Shown: one piece after another, positions 21,416-32,182 of the stretch
Layout of the letters: every line of letters starts with the position of its first letter
Numbering within the stretch: position 1 is the first letter of the stretch
DNA from: Dugong dugon
Lineage: Eukaryota > Chordata > Mammalia > Sirenia > Dugongidae
NCBI GenBank assembly: GCA_030035585.1
Contig: CM057464.1
Span: 73,330,919 to 73,394,918, forward strand
Direction of reading: 5' to 3'
DNA length: 64,000 nt
Translations under genes and position numbers: made by a program
Notes under the pieces: model-generated
Database searches by the model: none
The model's input: the letters and a program-made list of their open reading frames with translations, nothing else
What the model was told of the DNA's origin: nothing

Positions 21416-22470
21416 TAGCTGTCACGTCTATCAGTGCAGTTCTCTACCATGGTACATAATTTTTTTTTTTAATTTATAAAAGTCAAATTATATGAAAGTC
21501 AAATAATAAACTTATATATTACAAGAGAAATTCTACCCCCGATAGCTAAGATATATTACAAACTTTCCAGATATACTTTGAATATTAGCTATAATATTCA
21601 GCAATATATTTCTGGCATCTTATACATTTTTATTAATTTTGTTCTTTTCATTCACAATTAAACACATGTCCAGTGATCACTTGAATAAAATTAAAAGTTT
21701 GCCCCTTTTGGTATCTCTAGTGATTTCCATGTTATATTACCTCAATTATATTTAATGTATGATAATATGCATCTTATCACTAGTATTAAACCAAAAAACC
21801 AAAACTGTTGCCGTCGAGTCAATTCCATTAGGAATTACATTTTTCCATTTTCAGAAAAATTATAAAACAGGTTCAAGTTGCAATGAAATATTTAATTAAT
21901 TGTACAAATAACATAGTAAAAAGGTTAATGATGTTATTGAAACTGAATTATGGACAGGCTTATATCCTCACTGTGTAGTAAGTTGAAATATTTGTTAACT
22001 GATGGATTAAAGGCTGGATTTATCATAGGAATAGTGCATTTAGTGTCAATGCCTCATGTAGAAGAATTTAGGCTTCTCCAAGGTCAAAAGAATTAAGTAG
22101 AGGACCATTTGTACATATAATTGAAGTTTTATTGAAAAACATCTCAGTAGAAAAATGGTACTAAATAAAAAATTATAACAAGCATCAGCAATTTTTGTAT
22201 CTATTAATGTCTTGCAAAAAAGCAACAATTCTTATACATAGAAAATAATATAGAAAGTGCTTTCTTGCTAAAACACTTACTTTTGCAATTCATACACATA
22301 CATATTTGAAGTTATTCTCTGAGAATCAGTCACCTCTGATGCTTACTCAAAGCCAAGACTGAAAATCTTGTTATCTAGATAGAGTTTTATAGCCATTTGA
22401 AATTCAGTATTTTGTTTATAGAGTAGATTTATTCCCATTTAGCAGGTGAAATCTTATATGTAGAAGAGTT
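21416..22470. other. Intron 1 sequence; one AfroSINE sliver
   Basis: AT-rich. Around 21788-21826, 'aaccaaaaaaccaaaactg' followed by 'ttgccgtcgagtcaattcc' is the reversed tail of an AfroSINE, only about 40 bp long. Nothing else recognised. Confidence 0.45.
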
Positions 22471-22483
22471 AGAACAAGAAATT

Positions 22484-22577
22484 GTTTTCTTTTTTTTTTT
22501 ATTGTACTTTAGATGAAGGTTTATAGAACAAATAGTTTCTCATTAAACAGTACACATATTGTTTTATGACTGGTTAA
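22484..22577 (-). mobile_element. Severely 5'-truncated L1 (3' tail only)
   Basis: Poly(T) then 'attgtactttagatgaaggt', the reversed 3' end of the L1 #1 type. Flanked by a perfect 13-bp duplication 'agaacaagaaatt' at 22471-22483 and 22578-22590. The minus-strand target reads ttt/aaaa, the expected L1 endonuclease site. Confidence 0.85.
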
Positions 22578-22590
22578 AGAACAAGAAATT

Positions 22591-23611
22591 TTTAAAGGAA
22601 AAAGGAATAAAATTTCCCCTAGGCCATCGAATCCAAAGTATGATTCCCCAGACAGTTGGGGAAGGAGACTTCGAACATCCTAAGTAGATGTTTGAATGTG
22701 TCAAGTAAATGACTAGATAATTAATTATCTTGAGTTAAAAATGAATTAGTATTTTTGCTTTTAGTATGACAACATAGTGATACCATTCTCCCCTAAACAA
22801 TTCAGTTTGTTTTATATGAGCAATTTTCTTGATTTATATAGCAGATTATTAAAGTAGAAGCAAAGAGAATAAAAAGAGTTTTAGATAGCATAATCAACGA
22901 TAGCATCATGGAAGAATGCCAAGGGTTTTCCACTTAAGAATGTATACTGTAGGAATTGCTAAAATATTAGCCACATCTCTTTTGGGAAAGCTTAAATTAG
23001 AGATGGAGGGAGGAACCCTGCCTTTGAAATCAGTTGTATGCTGACACAGCCTTAGAACAAATGAAAGTGAAACAAGGGAGCTGCCAGGTACATTTTCTGG
23101 TTCAGGTCTGGTTTAGGCAATTATGACAGAGCCTTCAAAAGATCACCTTTGTCTCAGTTAATATAATCTTCCAGGTTAGTCCCGCTGTCAGAGGAATTAA
23201 GCCCAATGGTGAAGATAAAAATCAGGAAACCCAGGTTCCTGTGAATATGTAATCCACAAACCCTGGAACTCCATTGATGTAAATCCAGATAGCATTTTGC
23301 ACAAGTAAAAATAATTCTTTATCACTTACTTATTAACATCCCTGTGCACAGGTGTTCTGTAAGCAAATGAGAAAGGCTAAGAAAGAAGGCTATTTAGGAA
23401 AGAATAAAAGGTCTGACCTAACGTGGGTGAGTTTTCTAGTCAGCCTTTGTTGGGAATTTCTGGTGAAAAAGTAAAAAACAGAACACTTTATGTCAGTTGT
23501 GATAGCTATCTAAACAAGCTTGATTAAAAGTGATCCCAAGGCAAACGACTAACAGATAATTGGTGGACACTGGGATTGTTATAGATTTGATGATTATTTA
23601 TGTGGCTGTTG
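22591..23611. other. Intron 1 sequence, no recognised feature
   Basis: Unique-looking intronic DNA with no supported gene or recognisable repeat. Confidence 0.45.
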
Positions 23612-23621
23612 ACCCAAATTA

Positions 23622-23834
23622 GGAGCCCTGGTGGCGCAGCAGTTAAAGCACTCGGCTGCCAACCAAAAGGTCAGCGATTCAAACCCACCAGCTGCTCCAT
23701 GGGAGAAAGATGTGGCAGTCTGCTTCTGTAAAGATTACAGCCTTGGAAACTCTATGGGGCAGTTCTACTCTGTCCATTAGGGTCACTGTGAGTCAGAATT
23801 GACTCGACCACAACGAGTTTGGTTTGGTTTTGTT
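23622..23834 (+). mobile_element. AfroSINE, full length
   Basis: Complete sense copy from 'ggagccctggtggcgcagca' through the long-variant insert 'tctgcttctgtaaagattac' to the tail 'gagtttggtttggttttgtt'. Perfect 10-bp duplication 'acccaaatta' at 23612-23621 and 23835-23844. Confidence 0.95.
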
Positions 23835-23863
23835 ACCCAAATTAAAACTAAAAGTTTTCCAGG

Positions 23864-23864
<1 letters not shown>

Positions 23865-23910
<46 letters not shown>
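23865..23910. repeat. (TA)23 microsatellite
   Basis: Uninterrupted TA dinucleotides starting 20 bases after the AfroSINE target-site duplication. Confidence 0.95.
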
Positions 23911-23915
<5 letters not shown>

Positions 23916-24390
23916 TATTTAATATTTTTTAGCATTTAAACCAAATGAAGTTGTGTTAATTTACATAATTTCCACAAAATTATTCCTATTTTTAAACTTC
24001 TACTTTTTAACAGTCCAGGATTGTTTTTCTTGCCTCTAATATATAACACACTTTCACCTTTGCTAGTTGTTCCCAACATACCTAAGCAAGATACAGTTTC
24101 TTAAGATATTTTATTTGTAAACTTTCATATTTGTCATAAATGAAGCACATTCCTATTGTCAGATGTATTTGAGAATCCACTTTAATAGTTCATGTTGGAG
24201 CACATATTTTTTATGATTTTTTGCAGCACCTGTCCCTCTGTAAATGTCAAAATGTAGAAGAGTGACTTTTTATTCTCTTAAATAGGTTCAAGAGGTGAGA
24301 CAAGAGTGTGCATGACACATATCCAATATTTTACTTCATTGGGCCCTTGTTGCCTGCAGTGTTCTCTTCTAAATTTATCATTTATTTGTT
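23911..24390. other. Intron 1 sequence, no recognised feature
   Basis: AT-rich; no gene or repeat recognised. Confidence 0.45.
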
Positions 24391-24401
24391 ATAAATTAAA
24401 C

Positions 24402-24576
24402 GAAACCAAAAAACCAAACCAAACCTATAGCCATTGAGTGGATTCCGACTCATAGTGACTCCATAGGACAGAGTAGAACTACCCCATAGAGTTTCCAAGG
24501 AGCACCTGGTGGGTTTGAGCTGCCAAACTTTTGGTTAGCAGCTGTAGCACTTAACCACTATGCCACAAGGGTTTCC
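24402..24576 (-). mobile_element. AfroSINE, minus strand
   Basis: Complete short-variant copy, tail on the left ('gaaaccaaaaaaccaaacca') and reversed head on the right ('actatgccacaagggtttcc'). Perfect 11-bp duplication 'ataaattaaac' at 24391-24401 and 24577-24587. A weaker AfroSINE-like scrap follows at about 24777-24835. Confidence 0.95.
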
Positions 24577-24889
24577 ATAAATTAAACTAGGGTTCTGAAA
24601 ATAAAGTTGAAATATCCTGGACCCCACTTCCTGTGGTATTCAGGAGTTTGAAAAGTGCTGAGACGGAAGGGCAAGTCAAACAAGTGAGGAGGTAGAGAGA
24701 TCTCTTGTTATTTCTCCTTTATGAATATACTGAGGGCAGAACTGAGCATAGGTCCAAAAGACTTGTTATGTAAGAAAACAAACAAACAAATACCACTTGC
24801 CCTGGAGTTGATTCTGACTCCTGGAGACCTTATCCAGAACAGCAGTGATACTCAAAATATGTAGTAACCAATATGACAGGGCACTGATA

Positions 24890-25200
24890 AATTAGAATAC
24901 ACCAGCTTGGTGGCCTTTTTGGAGCTTACTTTCTAGTGAGGGAGATACAGGCAATAGCAAGTAATTAAATAAAAACCATGATTATTTCACATAAGGATAA
25001 GTGCTATGTTAAATAAAGCCAGGTGATGCAATTAAGTATGGCAGAAAGGGTGGGCTCTCTAAAATGGATAGTCTGGAAGACTTCTATAAGGAGGTGGTAT
25101 ATGAATAAGATAAGAATGGAAAGAAGGAACATTCTAGGTAGATGAAATATCTAGTCCAAAGACCCTATTGTGGGAATTCGCTTGGCATATTTAATGTAAA
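24890..25200 (-). repeat. L2-like LINE, reverse orientation
   Basis: The order 'ttggagcttactttctagtg', 'ggataagtgctatgttaaat', 'gaagacttctataaggaggt' follows reverse-oriented L2. Degraded. Confidence 0.45.
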
Positions 25201-25567
25201 AAAAGACAACCTGTTAAACATTGAGGGGAGGTATCCGTAAAGCAATTGGATATGCCTCTGGAACTCAGGGGAGAGATCGAGTGTGGAGATGGCATTTGTG
25301 AGCCCTCAGTGGTTATACGATATTTACAGCTGTAAGACCAGATGAGATTGTCCTGGGAAGAGAGTGTTAAGAAAGAGAAGAGTAGAGTGACAATAGAGAT
25401 GAGTTGAGCTCCCAAGTCTAAGTCCTGATGTCAGGAAAATAAGTAGCTTTGATAACATTTGAGGAAAATTCTTAGCCTCCTGTATTACATGGCATTTTAT
25501 TTGTTCTGGAATCCAGCATTCAGGGTATCTCAGCAATGATTTTTCTGACACCATTGGCACTAACATT
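25201..25567. other. Intron 1 sequence, no recognised feature
   Basis: May continue the L2-like sequence at its left end. Otherwise unrecognised. Confidence 0.4.
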
Positions 25568-25719
25568 AAAACCAAACCAAACCCATTGCTGTTGAGTCGA
25601 TTCTGACTCATACCAACTCTGTAGGACAGACTAGAACTGCCGCATATGGTTTCTAAGGAGCAGCTGGTGGATTCGAACTGTGACCTTTTGGTTACCAGCC
25701 GAGCTCTTAACCACTCTGA
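25568..25719 (-). mobile_element. AfroSINE, minus strand
   Basis: Tail on the left ('aaccaaaccaaacccattgc'), body 'agactagaactgccgcat' and reversed head ending near 'ccgagctcttaaccactctg'. The head is truncated. Possible short duplication 'actaa'. Confidence 0.85.
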
Positions 25720-26704
25720 GTACTAAAAGTTATCTCTCCCCAGCAATGTGACTTTCTCAAGAAAAGCAGTTCCTGTTGCAAGTTTTCTGTACCCCAAATT
25801 GGTTTATTAAAGCAATTTAACCGTCTCATGCTCTGCTGGCTAAGCTTAGCTGGGTATGCCTGTATTAAAGCAATTTAAAGTAGAGAGATAGATATATATT
25901 CTTCTTGAAATCAGAATCTGGGTTCAAATTATTGGATTAATTTATTCTTCAAATTGCTCTGTTTTATCAAACTGTAAAACACAGACTTTTCAACTTCTAA
26001 GAACTTGCTCTGGAATGTATACTTTATTCCAGTTTTGCCTTAAGTGTCTATAATCATAATTGATTTAAACACCCAAAGAATCCTTTCTTCCTTCTGAAAT
26101 AAGGTCATGTAATAATAGAACCGGTGCTAGAAATACAAGAAAAATGAGTCATGCTTTCCATTTAATTTATATCACTACTTATGTTGAAAAGCATAAGACT
26201 TAGAACTTCATTTCATTAAGATTAATTTAAATGCACAGAAATTGCCTGCAGAATGACTTTAACATAATTAAACACTATAAAATGCACATTTTAGGGAGAA
26301 TCCCCAAAAGACACTTGATAACATCTCTATTCTTCTGACAAAATGCTCATTTGAAATTAGTATTTGTGGTTTTTTTTAATATAGATCTGTGGATTTACCT
26401 AATGACTGTTCCCAGTATTCTTTCCAAAGCCCTTTACAAATGGGTAGTATTTTATAGTACCAAAAAAATAACCTCCAGTTAATATAAATCTATGCTTAAA
26501 TCTTAAAAAGTTCTGCATGGGTATTACTACTATTATTAACTTTTATTTGTACATCAACGTTTTCTGGACTACAATACATTTATCAACTCTCATTCCATTT
26601 CCTTGAGTTGTGAAGGCAGTATATTACTAGCTTATTATTTAACAAGCATATTTAAGTTATTATTATAAATTAACTTATTACTATAAGCTAACTTATTATT
26701 TAAC
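25720..26704. other. Intron 1 sequence, no recognised feature
   Basis: AT-rich; possible very old L2 or MIR remnants but none I can assign. Confidence 0.4.
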
Positions 26705-26870
26705 TGAACATCCAGAATTGTGCTAAACAGGCACAGTCTCTGCCGTCACAGAGCTCATAGTCTAGTGGAGAGGGCAGAGAATAATGCATTTAAATAAAGC
26801 ATGTTAAGTGATAACACATACAGGGGGTTGCTGTGGGAGCCCCTTAGCAGGAGCTGTAATCGTAGCTCTG
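26705..26870 (-). repeat. L2-like LINE, reverse orientation
   Basis: 'cacagtctctgccgtcacag', 'agctcatagtctagtggaga' and 'gataacacatacagg' follow reverse-oriented L2. Confidence 0.55.
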
Positions 26871-27130
26871 GGGAGTAAGGATAGCACTGTGTATCCGTTA
26901 GATACTCACCAAGTCCTAATTAAGCTCATCTAGTTATTTTTATTTTTTCCTTGATGGCCCCTGTACCCGTATAGTTTTAGTTTTTAGATATTCTAAACTT
27001 GTTCCTGTGTGTGTCTGTGTAAGAACTATCAAACTGTTTTATATGCAGGGTTTTGAATTACACACTACAGTCAACTTAGTATATGACTGAGAAGTGAGAT
27101 GGATAGTCTAACATCAAAAATAATTATCTA

Positions 27131-27214
27131 AAATTTTTGTATGAGAGACTAACTTGAATTGTAAACTTTCACTTAAAGTACAACAATAAAATTAAAAAAT
27201 TAAAATAAAAAAAT
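27131..27214 (+). mobile_element. Minimal 5'-truncated L1 3' tail
   Basis: 'gtaaactttcacttaaagta' followed by 'caacaataaa' and an A-rich tail match the last bases of the L1 #1 3' end. The 10-bp duplication 'taattatcta' lies at 27121-27130 and 27215-27224. Confidence 0.65.
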
Positions 27215-27224
27215 TAATTATCTA

Positions 27225-28525
27225 GATGCTCTTCTTCTTCTCCCCAGCAAAATAATACATATTCATTGATGAACATATGGTAAAAACAGAGAAGTAGCTT
27301 TAAAAAAAAATTGCCCGTAGAACCACCACTTGAAGACAACTTTTCATTATTATTATTATTATTTGTTGTTTATTTTTTTGGTGTTATTTCCCTTTGTGTT
27401 TCAGTGAATTTTCTGTAATTATAATTTTGCAGCCTGCTTTGTATCCACATAGCATAGTAACATAAGCATTTTCACATGCTGTTAAAACCTCTAGACGCAG
27501 CTTTTGACATTCTTATTTTTGCATTTGAGCATGGGCGTGGCAACTGTCTTTTATTTAACTTCAAAGAAATGAAGCTGAGCTGTGAAGTTTGACTGGAGAA
27601 ACTGAGAAGAGGGTTAGTAGGCAATTCCCTGTCACATGAGTTAGGAAACACTTTTCTAGCCGCCTCCCATCTCCAAGCAAAGTTAGCAAGTTTCTGAGTG
27701 TCAGATCCCTTCAGAAGGCAAAATACATATCTATTTTAAGGTTTGGAGGTAAAGCGTGCCCCAGGAACCCAGCTTGTTACATATTATAGGAATCTTTCCA
27801 AAAATCTGTCTTCTGCTTGATTACATACAGAAAGAGGGAAAGAGAGTTCTATTTTCCACAACCTTAATGTTAAATATAATTCCTCCCTTATTATTATTAC
27901 CTAACAAGTTTTTAGTACTTTCTATGGCAGATAGTGTTGAGGGCTTTTATCTCATTTAATCTCTATAGAAGCCCTTTACAGCCAGTACCAGTCCTTTATG
28001 AAACATGTCCTTATATTCTGTAGGTAAACATTTTGATACAAATCACAAGTCAATCTCTGAAAAGAAATTATTTGAGAAACAATCATGTGATGCTTTTAAA
28101 AAATTTCTTTTGGTCAAAGTCCTGACTTTGGGCCAGCTGTTTGCATATTAAGTAATTATAGCCTCAGGCTATTTGTGATTTAAGAAAATTGCAAGTTCTC
28201 TTTTGAGCGTATTCCCACTGGCCTATTATTTCAGAAGTCTTTATAGTGAATCTTCTCAGATCAGGACCCAGAAACAAGTTGAGACTGTATTTGGCTGTTT
28301 GCTTTACACTGCAGTTGATGAGATAGTTCCAAACTGTATGATATTGCTAATGGTATGAAAGAAAACATTACTTTTTTTAAAATGTACAAATCCAAACCAA
28401 ACAACAACAAAAATCCTCTTATTATTTAAACTTATTTATATCTTTATAGTAATTATACTCTATCAGATTGTTAAAATGTAAAATAATAATAACATAATAA
28501 TAATAAATGGAGAATGTACTGAAGT
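27225..28525. other. Intron 1 sequence with short microsatellites
   Basis: (ATT)n near 27345-27363 and an AAT-rich tract at 28481-28507. The frame at 27756 is unsupported. No gene seen. Confidence 0.45.
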
Positions 28526-28529
28526 TGTC

Positions 28530-29130
28530 AAATATTTCATTTTACTTGGATCCACAGTCCACGTCCATGGAAGCAGCGGTCAGGAAATCGAATGACATAG
28601 TGCATTGGGCAAATCTGCTGCAAAAAACCTCTGTAAACTGTTAAAAAACAAAGATGTCACTTAGACGACTAGGGTGTGCCAGATCCAAGCCGTAGTATTT
28701 TCATTTACCTCATATGCATGCGAAAGCTGGATAATGAACAAGAATAAGAATTGATGTCTTTGACTTATGGTGTTGGCGAATGATATTGAATGTACCATGG
28801 ACTAACGGAAGAATGAACAAATCTGTCTTGGAAGAAGTACAACCAGAATGCTTCTTAGAAGGGAGGATGGCAATACTTCGTCTCACGTACTTTGGGCATG
28901 TTATCAGGAGGGACCAGTCCCAGGAGAAGGGCATCGTGCTTAGTAAAGTAGAGGATCAGTGAAAAAGAGGCAGACTCTCAAGATGGTTTGACATAGTGGC
29001 TGCAACAATGGTCTCAGACATAGCAATGATTGTGAAGATGACGCAGGACCGGGCAGAGTTTCATTCTGTTGTACGTAGGGTTGCTGTGAGTTGGAACCTA
29101 CTGGATGGCCCCTAGCAACAACAAATAATG
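28530..29130 (+). mobile_element. RTE-type LINE fragment, end of reverse-transcriptase ORF and 3' tail
   Basis: In sense orientation, broken frames encode the C-terminal part of an RTE polyprotein. The 28780-28962 frame contains 'MNKSVLEEVQPECFLE' and 'LTYFGHVIRRDQS', the 'YFGH.xR' signature found near the end of RTE/BovB reverse transcriptases. The 3' end reads 'tgagttggaacctactggat ... caacaacaaata', the same tail as the AfroSINE and the composite SINE at 847. Several stops and frameshifts make it dead. RTE machinery is the known likely driver of AfroSINE mobility; that link here is inference from the shared tail. Confidence 0.8.
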
Positions 29131-29137
29131 TTAAAAG

Positions 29138-29335
29138 CCAAGCACTTTATGTGCATTACCTCATTTATTCCTTAAAGTGGCTCAGTAAGGTGAATACTAT
29201 TGTTATCCTTTCTACACATGATGAAACTTAGATGTGTGAACATTAGGTTACTAGTCCAAGATCTTCACAATATTTGGGGAACCAGGGTTTGAACCCTGGC
29301 ATTCTCACTCTAGAGACCAGCACATCCTCTATGCT
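29138..29335 (-). repeat. MIR SINE
   Basis: Clear MIR order: 'gtgcattacctcatttattc', 'ctacacatgatgaaacttag', 'ggtttgaaccctggcattct', 'cctctatgctata'. Confidence 0.75.
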
Positions 29336-29404
29336 ATACAATTTTTTTTTTTCCTATCCAAGGCATGTGAAATTGTTCATCAATATGGTTTTATAATTAA
29401 ACTG

Positions 29405-30245
29405 TTTATTTTGAGGTAATTATAGTTGGAAGAAATAATAGAGAGATACTCCTTGTACCCTTTACCCAGTTTCCTCCAATGTAATATCTTGCAGAAGTAT
29501 AATACACTATCACGACCAGTATATTGGCATTGATACAGTCGAGATACAGGACTTTTCCATCACCACAAGAATTCCTTTAGTTGCCTTTTTATAGCAGCAG
29601 CCACGTCCTCCCACTTTCACACCACTCCTAACCCTGGCAACTATTAAACTGTTTCCCATTTCTAGAATTTTGTTATTTCAAGAATGTTATATAAATGGAA
29701 TCATGCAGTATGTAACTTTTGGAGATTGATTTTTTTTTTTTTCCACTCAGCATAATTCTCTGGAAATTTATCCAGGTAGTTGCATTTATGAATAGTTTGT
29801 TTTGCGGCTGTGTAGGAGTCCCTGTGTGGCACACACTGTTAAGTGCTTAACTACTAGCCGAAAGGTTGGCGGTTCGAACCTACACAGAAGTGCCTCGAAA
29901 GACAGGCCTGACAATCTGCTTCCAAAAGGTCACACCCTCGAAAATCCTTTGGAACAGCTCTACTCGGCACACATGGGGTCGTCTTGAGTCAGAATAGACT
30001 TGACAGAACATAGTACGATGCACCATTGTTTATATAATACTCACCTCTTGAAGGACATATGGGTTGTTTTCCAGTTTTAGGCTATTACAAATAAAGCTGA
30101 TACGAATATTCATATACGGGTTTTTGTGTGAACAAAAGTTTTCATTTCTCTGGAATAAATCCCAAGGTGCAGTTGCTGCATCATATAGCAATCCAGGTTT
30201 AGTTTTGTAAGAAATGGACTGACTGTTTTCCAGAGTAGCCCATGA
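29405..30245 (-). repeat. Old L1 3' region, split by an AfroSINE
   Basis: The left part (29405-29816) shows 'ttcaagaatgttatataaat' and 'actcagcataattctctgga'; the right (30016-30245) continues 'aaggacatatgggttgtttt'. These are hallmarks of an old mammalian L1 in reverse orientation. No coding frame. Confidence 0.75.
29817..30015 (+). mobile_element. AfroSINE, long variant
   Basis: Starts 'aggagtccctgtgtggcaca', has 'gaaaggttggcggttcgaac', the 'gcctgacaatctgcttcc' insert and the tail 'gtcttgagtcagaatagact'. Inserted in the old L1. Confidence 0.85.
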
Positions 30246-30747
30246 ATTGAAATCTATTTTTTATGCCTATTTTTATATCCTTTTTATTTACAGATTTAAC
30301 ACTGGGCATTTCCACTTTCCACAAATGATACTGAAGTTCAAACCTGAATGCAATTTGTAATGTTTTTGAGATGTGACTTTGAATCACATATTTTGTAAAG
30401 CTATTTTTTTGTAATGTGTCACTAAATATTGGATGACCTAGTAGCCTGCCCAGCTTATACATCTTGGTAGGGTTTTATTTTTCTTTCCTCATCAATTCTA
30501 CGTTGTGTATGAAGAGAATATACTTTCCAGGAGATGTTAATGATTATTGATAAAATAATGTGCTTTTCATATACATAAAGTCATGCCCAATTAATTTTAT
30601 CCTCAAATGAAGCACTTCAAATGTTCGGTGATTGAATTCTTGAGAGTGCTTTATTAAATCTGTAACTAAATATAGTTACACTTTTATGCAATACTCGTTT
30701 ATATAAGCACCATTACCTTGTTGTTCTGTCTTAAAATTTGTAGATGG
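30246..30747. other. Intron 1 sequence, no recognised feature
   Basis: The minus-strand frame at 30199-30462 has no recognisable domain and overlaps the old L1; not accepted as a gene. Confidence 0.45.
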
Positions 30748-30758
30748 TTCCTTCACAA

Positions 30759-30929
30759 AACCAAGACCAAACCAAACCCATTGCCATCGAGTTGATTCCG
30801 ACCCATAGCGACCCTATAGGACAGAGTAGAATTGTCCCATAGGGTTTGCCAAGGAGCGGCTGTTGGATTCAAACTGCCCACTGTTTTTATTAGCAGCCAA
30901 ATGCTTAACCACTGTGCCACTAGGGCTCC
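30759..30929 (-). mobile_element. AfroSINE, minus strand
   Basis: Complete short-variant copy with tail 'gaccaaaccaaacccattgc' and reversed head 'ctgtgccactagggctcc'. Perfect 11-bp duplication 'ttccttcacaa' at 30748-30758 and 30930-30940. Confidence 0.95.
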
Positions 30930-31162
30930 TTCCTTCACAAGTATCCCTTTTAAACAACTCCTGTTATATAAATGCACATCTCCAGACAGTGGGTAGACTG
31001 TAGCTTTTTCAGCAGGACAATATCAAGTGCATTTATTTCTTATCTTAGCTACTTTTTAGAGTATCTTCACTGCAGTGCTCATGGTTGTTGCATTTTTCTT
31101 ATGCTGTGGTTTTCTGCATTGTGTCTTGCATTGCTATTTGATTAATCTTATAGTGTTTTGCT

Positions 31163-31312
31163 GGAAACCCTGGTGATGTAGTGGTTAAGAGCTACAGCTG
31201 CTAACCAAAAGGTTGACAGTTCGAATCTACCAGGCGCTCCTTGGAAACCCTATGGGGCAATTCTACTCTGTCCTATAGGGTCGAGTCGGCAACGGGTTTG
31301 TTTGTTTTTTTA
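31163..31312 (+). mobile_element. AfroSINE with a small tail deletion
   Basis: Sense copy ('tggaaaccctggtgatgtag ... gggcaattctactctgtcc'). The usual 'ctatgagtcggaatc' part is deleted, so the tail reads 'agggtcgagtcggcaacggg'. Possible short 'atagtg' duplication. Confidence 0.85.
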
Positions 31313-31943
31313 ATAGTGCTTCACGTTTTTCTCATTTGCAATTTTTTTCTTCCTAATTAACTTTCCATCTATGTCCTTGTGGTTTCGTTTTCCTTTTATA
31401 GTTCTTTTGTTATCTCCTTTATGATTTCTCAGCTTGTGTACATAGTTCAAAAATGATTTTTTTTTTACAGTTGCAGAGTATTATTTGAATAGATAAAGCT
31501 CAGAAGTTAATATAATCTTTTACACACTTATGCATTAAGTACCACATATATAACAGGCTTTTAGCATCGCATGTTACAGGAAATCAATAGCTAAATTTAA
31601 AATATTAAGTAAAGAAATAAGTGCTCAGAAAACTTTGAGTTTTTATGAACACCAGTAGTTACCTACCATTTTTTAATAATTACAAATAATAGGTGCGGTT
31701 TTCATGTTGTCACTGGGTACTTGTACTTTCACGGGCTGGAATTATCTAATGAAAACTACACCTCCCCAAACCTGAGGGAAGTATAGTTTAAGCATCTGGG
31801 TTGACGTTGATCATGTGAATAAAAACTTTATTTCATTGTTTAAAAATGAGTGCTGTGTGGAAGAGAGAACTTTATTAAGTGTTGAAAAGATTGTTAATTG
31901 GTAGTTTGATATCAGGTACATGAAGTGAGCAACTTGAAGATTT
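31313..31943. other. Intron 1 sequence, no recognised feature
   Basis: T-rich, no gene or named repeat recognised. Confidence 0.45.
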
Positions 31944-32182
31944 TTCAACCTTAGCCCTATTGATGTTTTGGGTCAGATGATTCTTTGTTGTCAGGGGCTA
32001 TCCTGTGCAATGTAAGATGTTTAGCAGCATCTCTGGCCTTTACACATTAGATACAGACTTGAAGACAACTAACAGCAGCAGCAACAAGCATACCTCCCCA
32101 CCTGTCATGACAATCAAAATTATCTCCAGACATTGCCAAATATCCCCTGAGGGGGGCAAATCACCCCTGTTGAGAACCACTG
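31944..32182. repeat. hAT-Charlie MITE, MER20-like
   Basis: Contains 'ggggctatcctgtgcaatgt', 'gatgtttagcagcatctctg' and 'ctccagacattgccaaat', and ends 'gttgagaaccactg', with a complementary 'tttttcaacc' start. This is the order of the MER20-type non-autonomous DNA transposon. Family name from memory. Confidence 0.7.

Noticed and set aside
21069-21459. Leu/Ser/Phe-rich frames resembling membrane proteins
   Set aside because: They come from a polypyrimidine tract and have no other coding signs.
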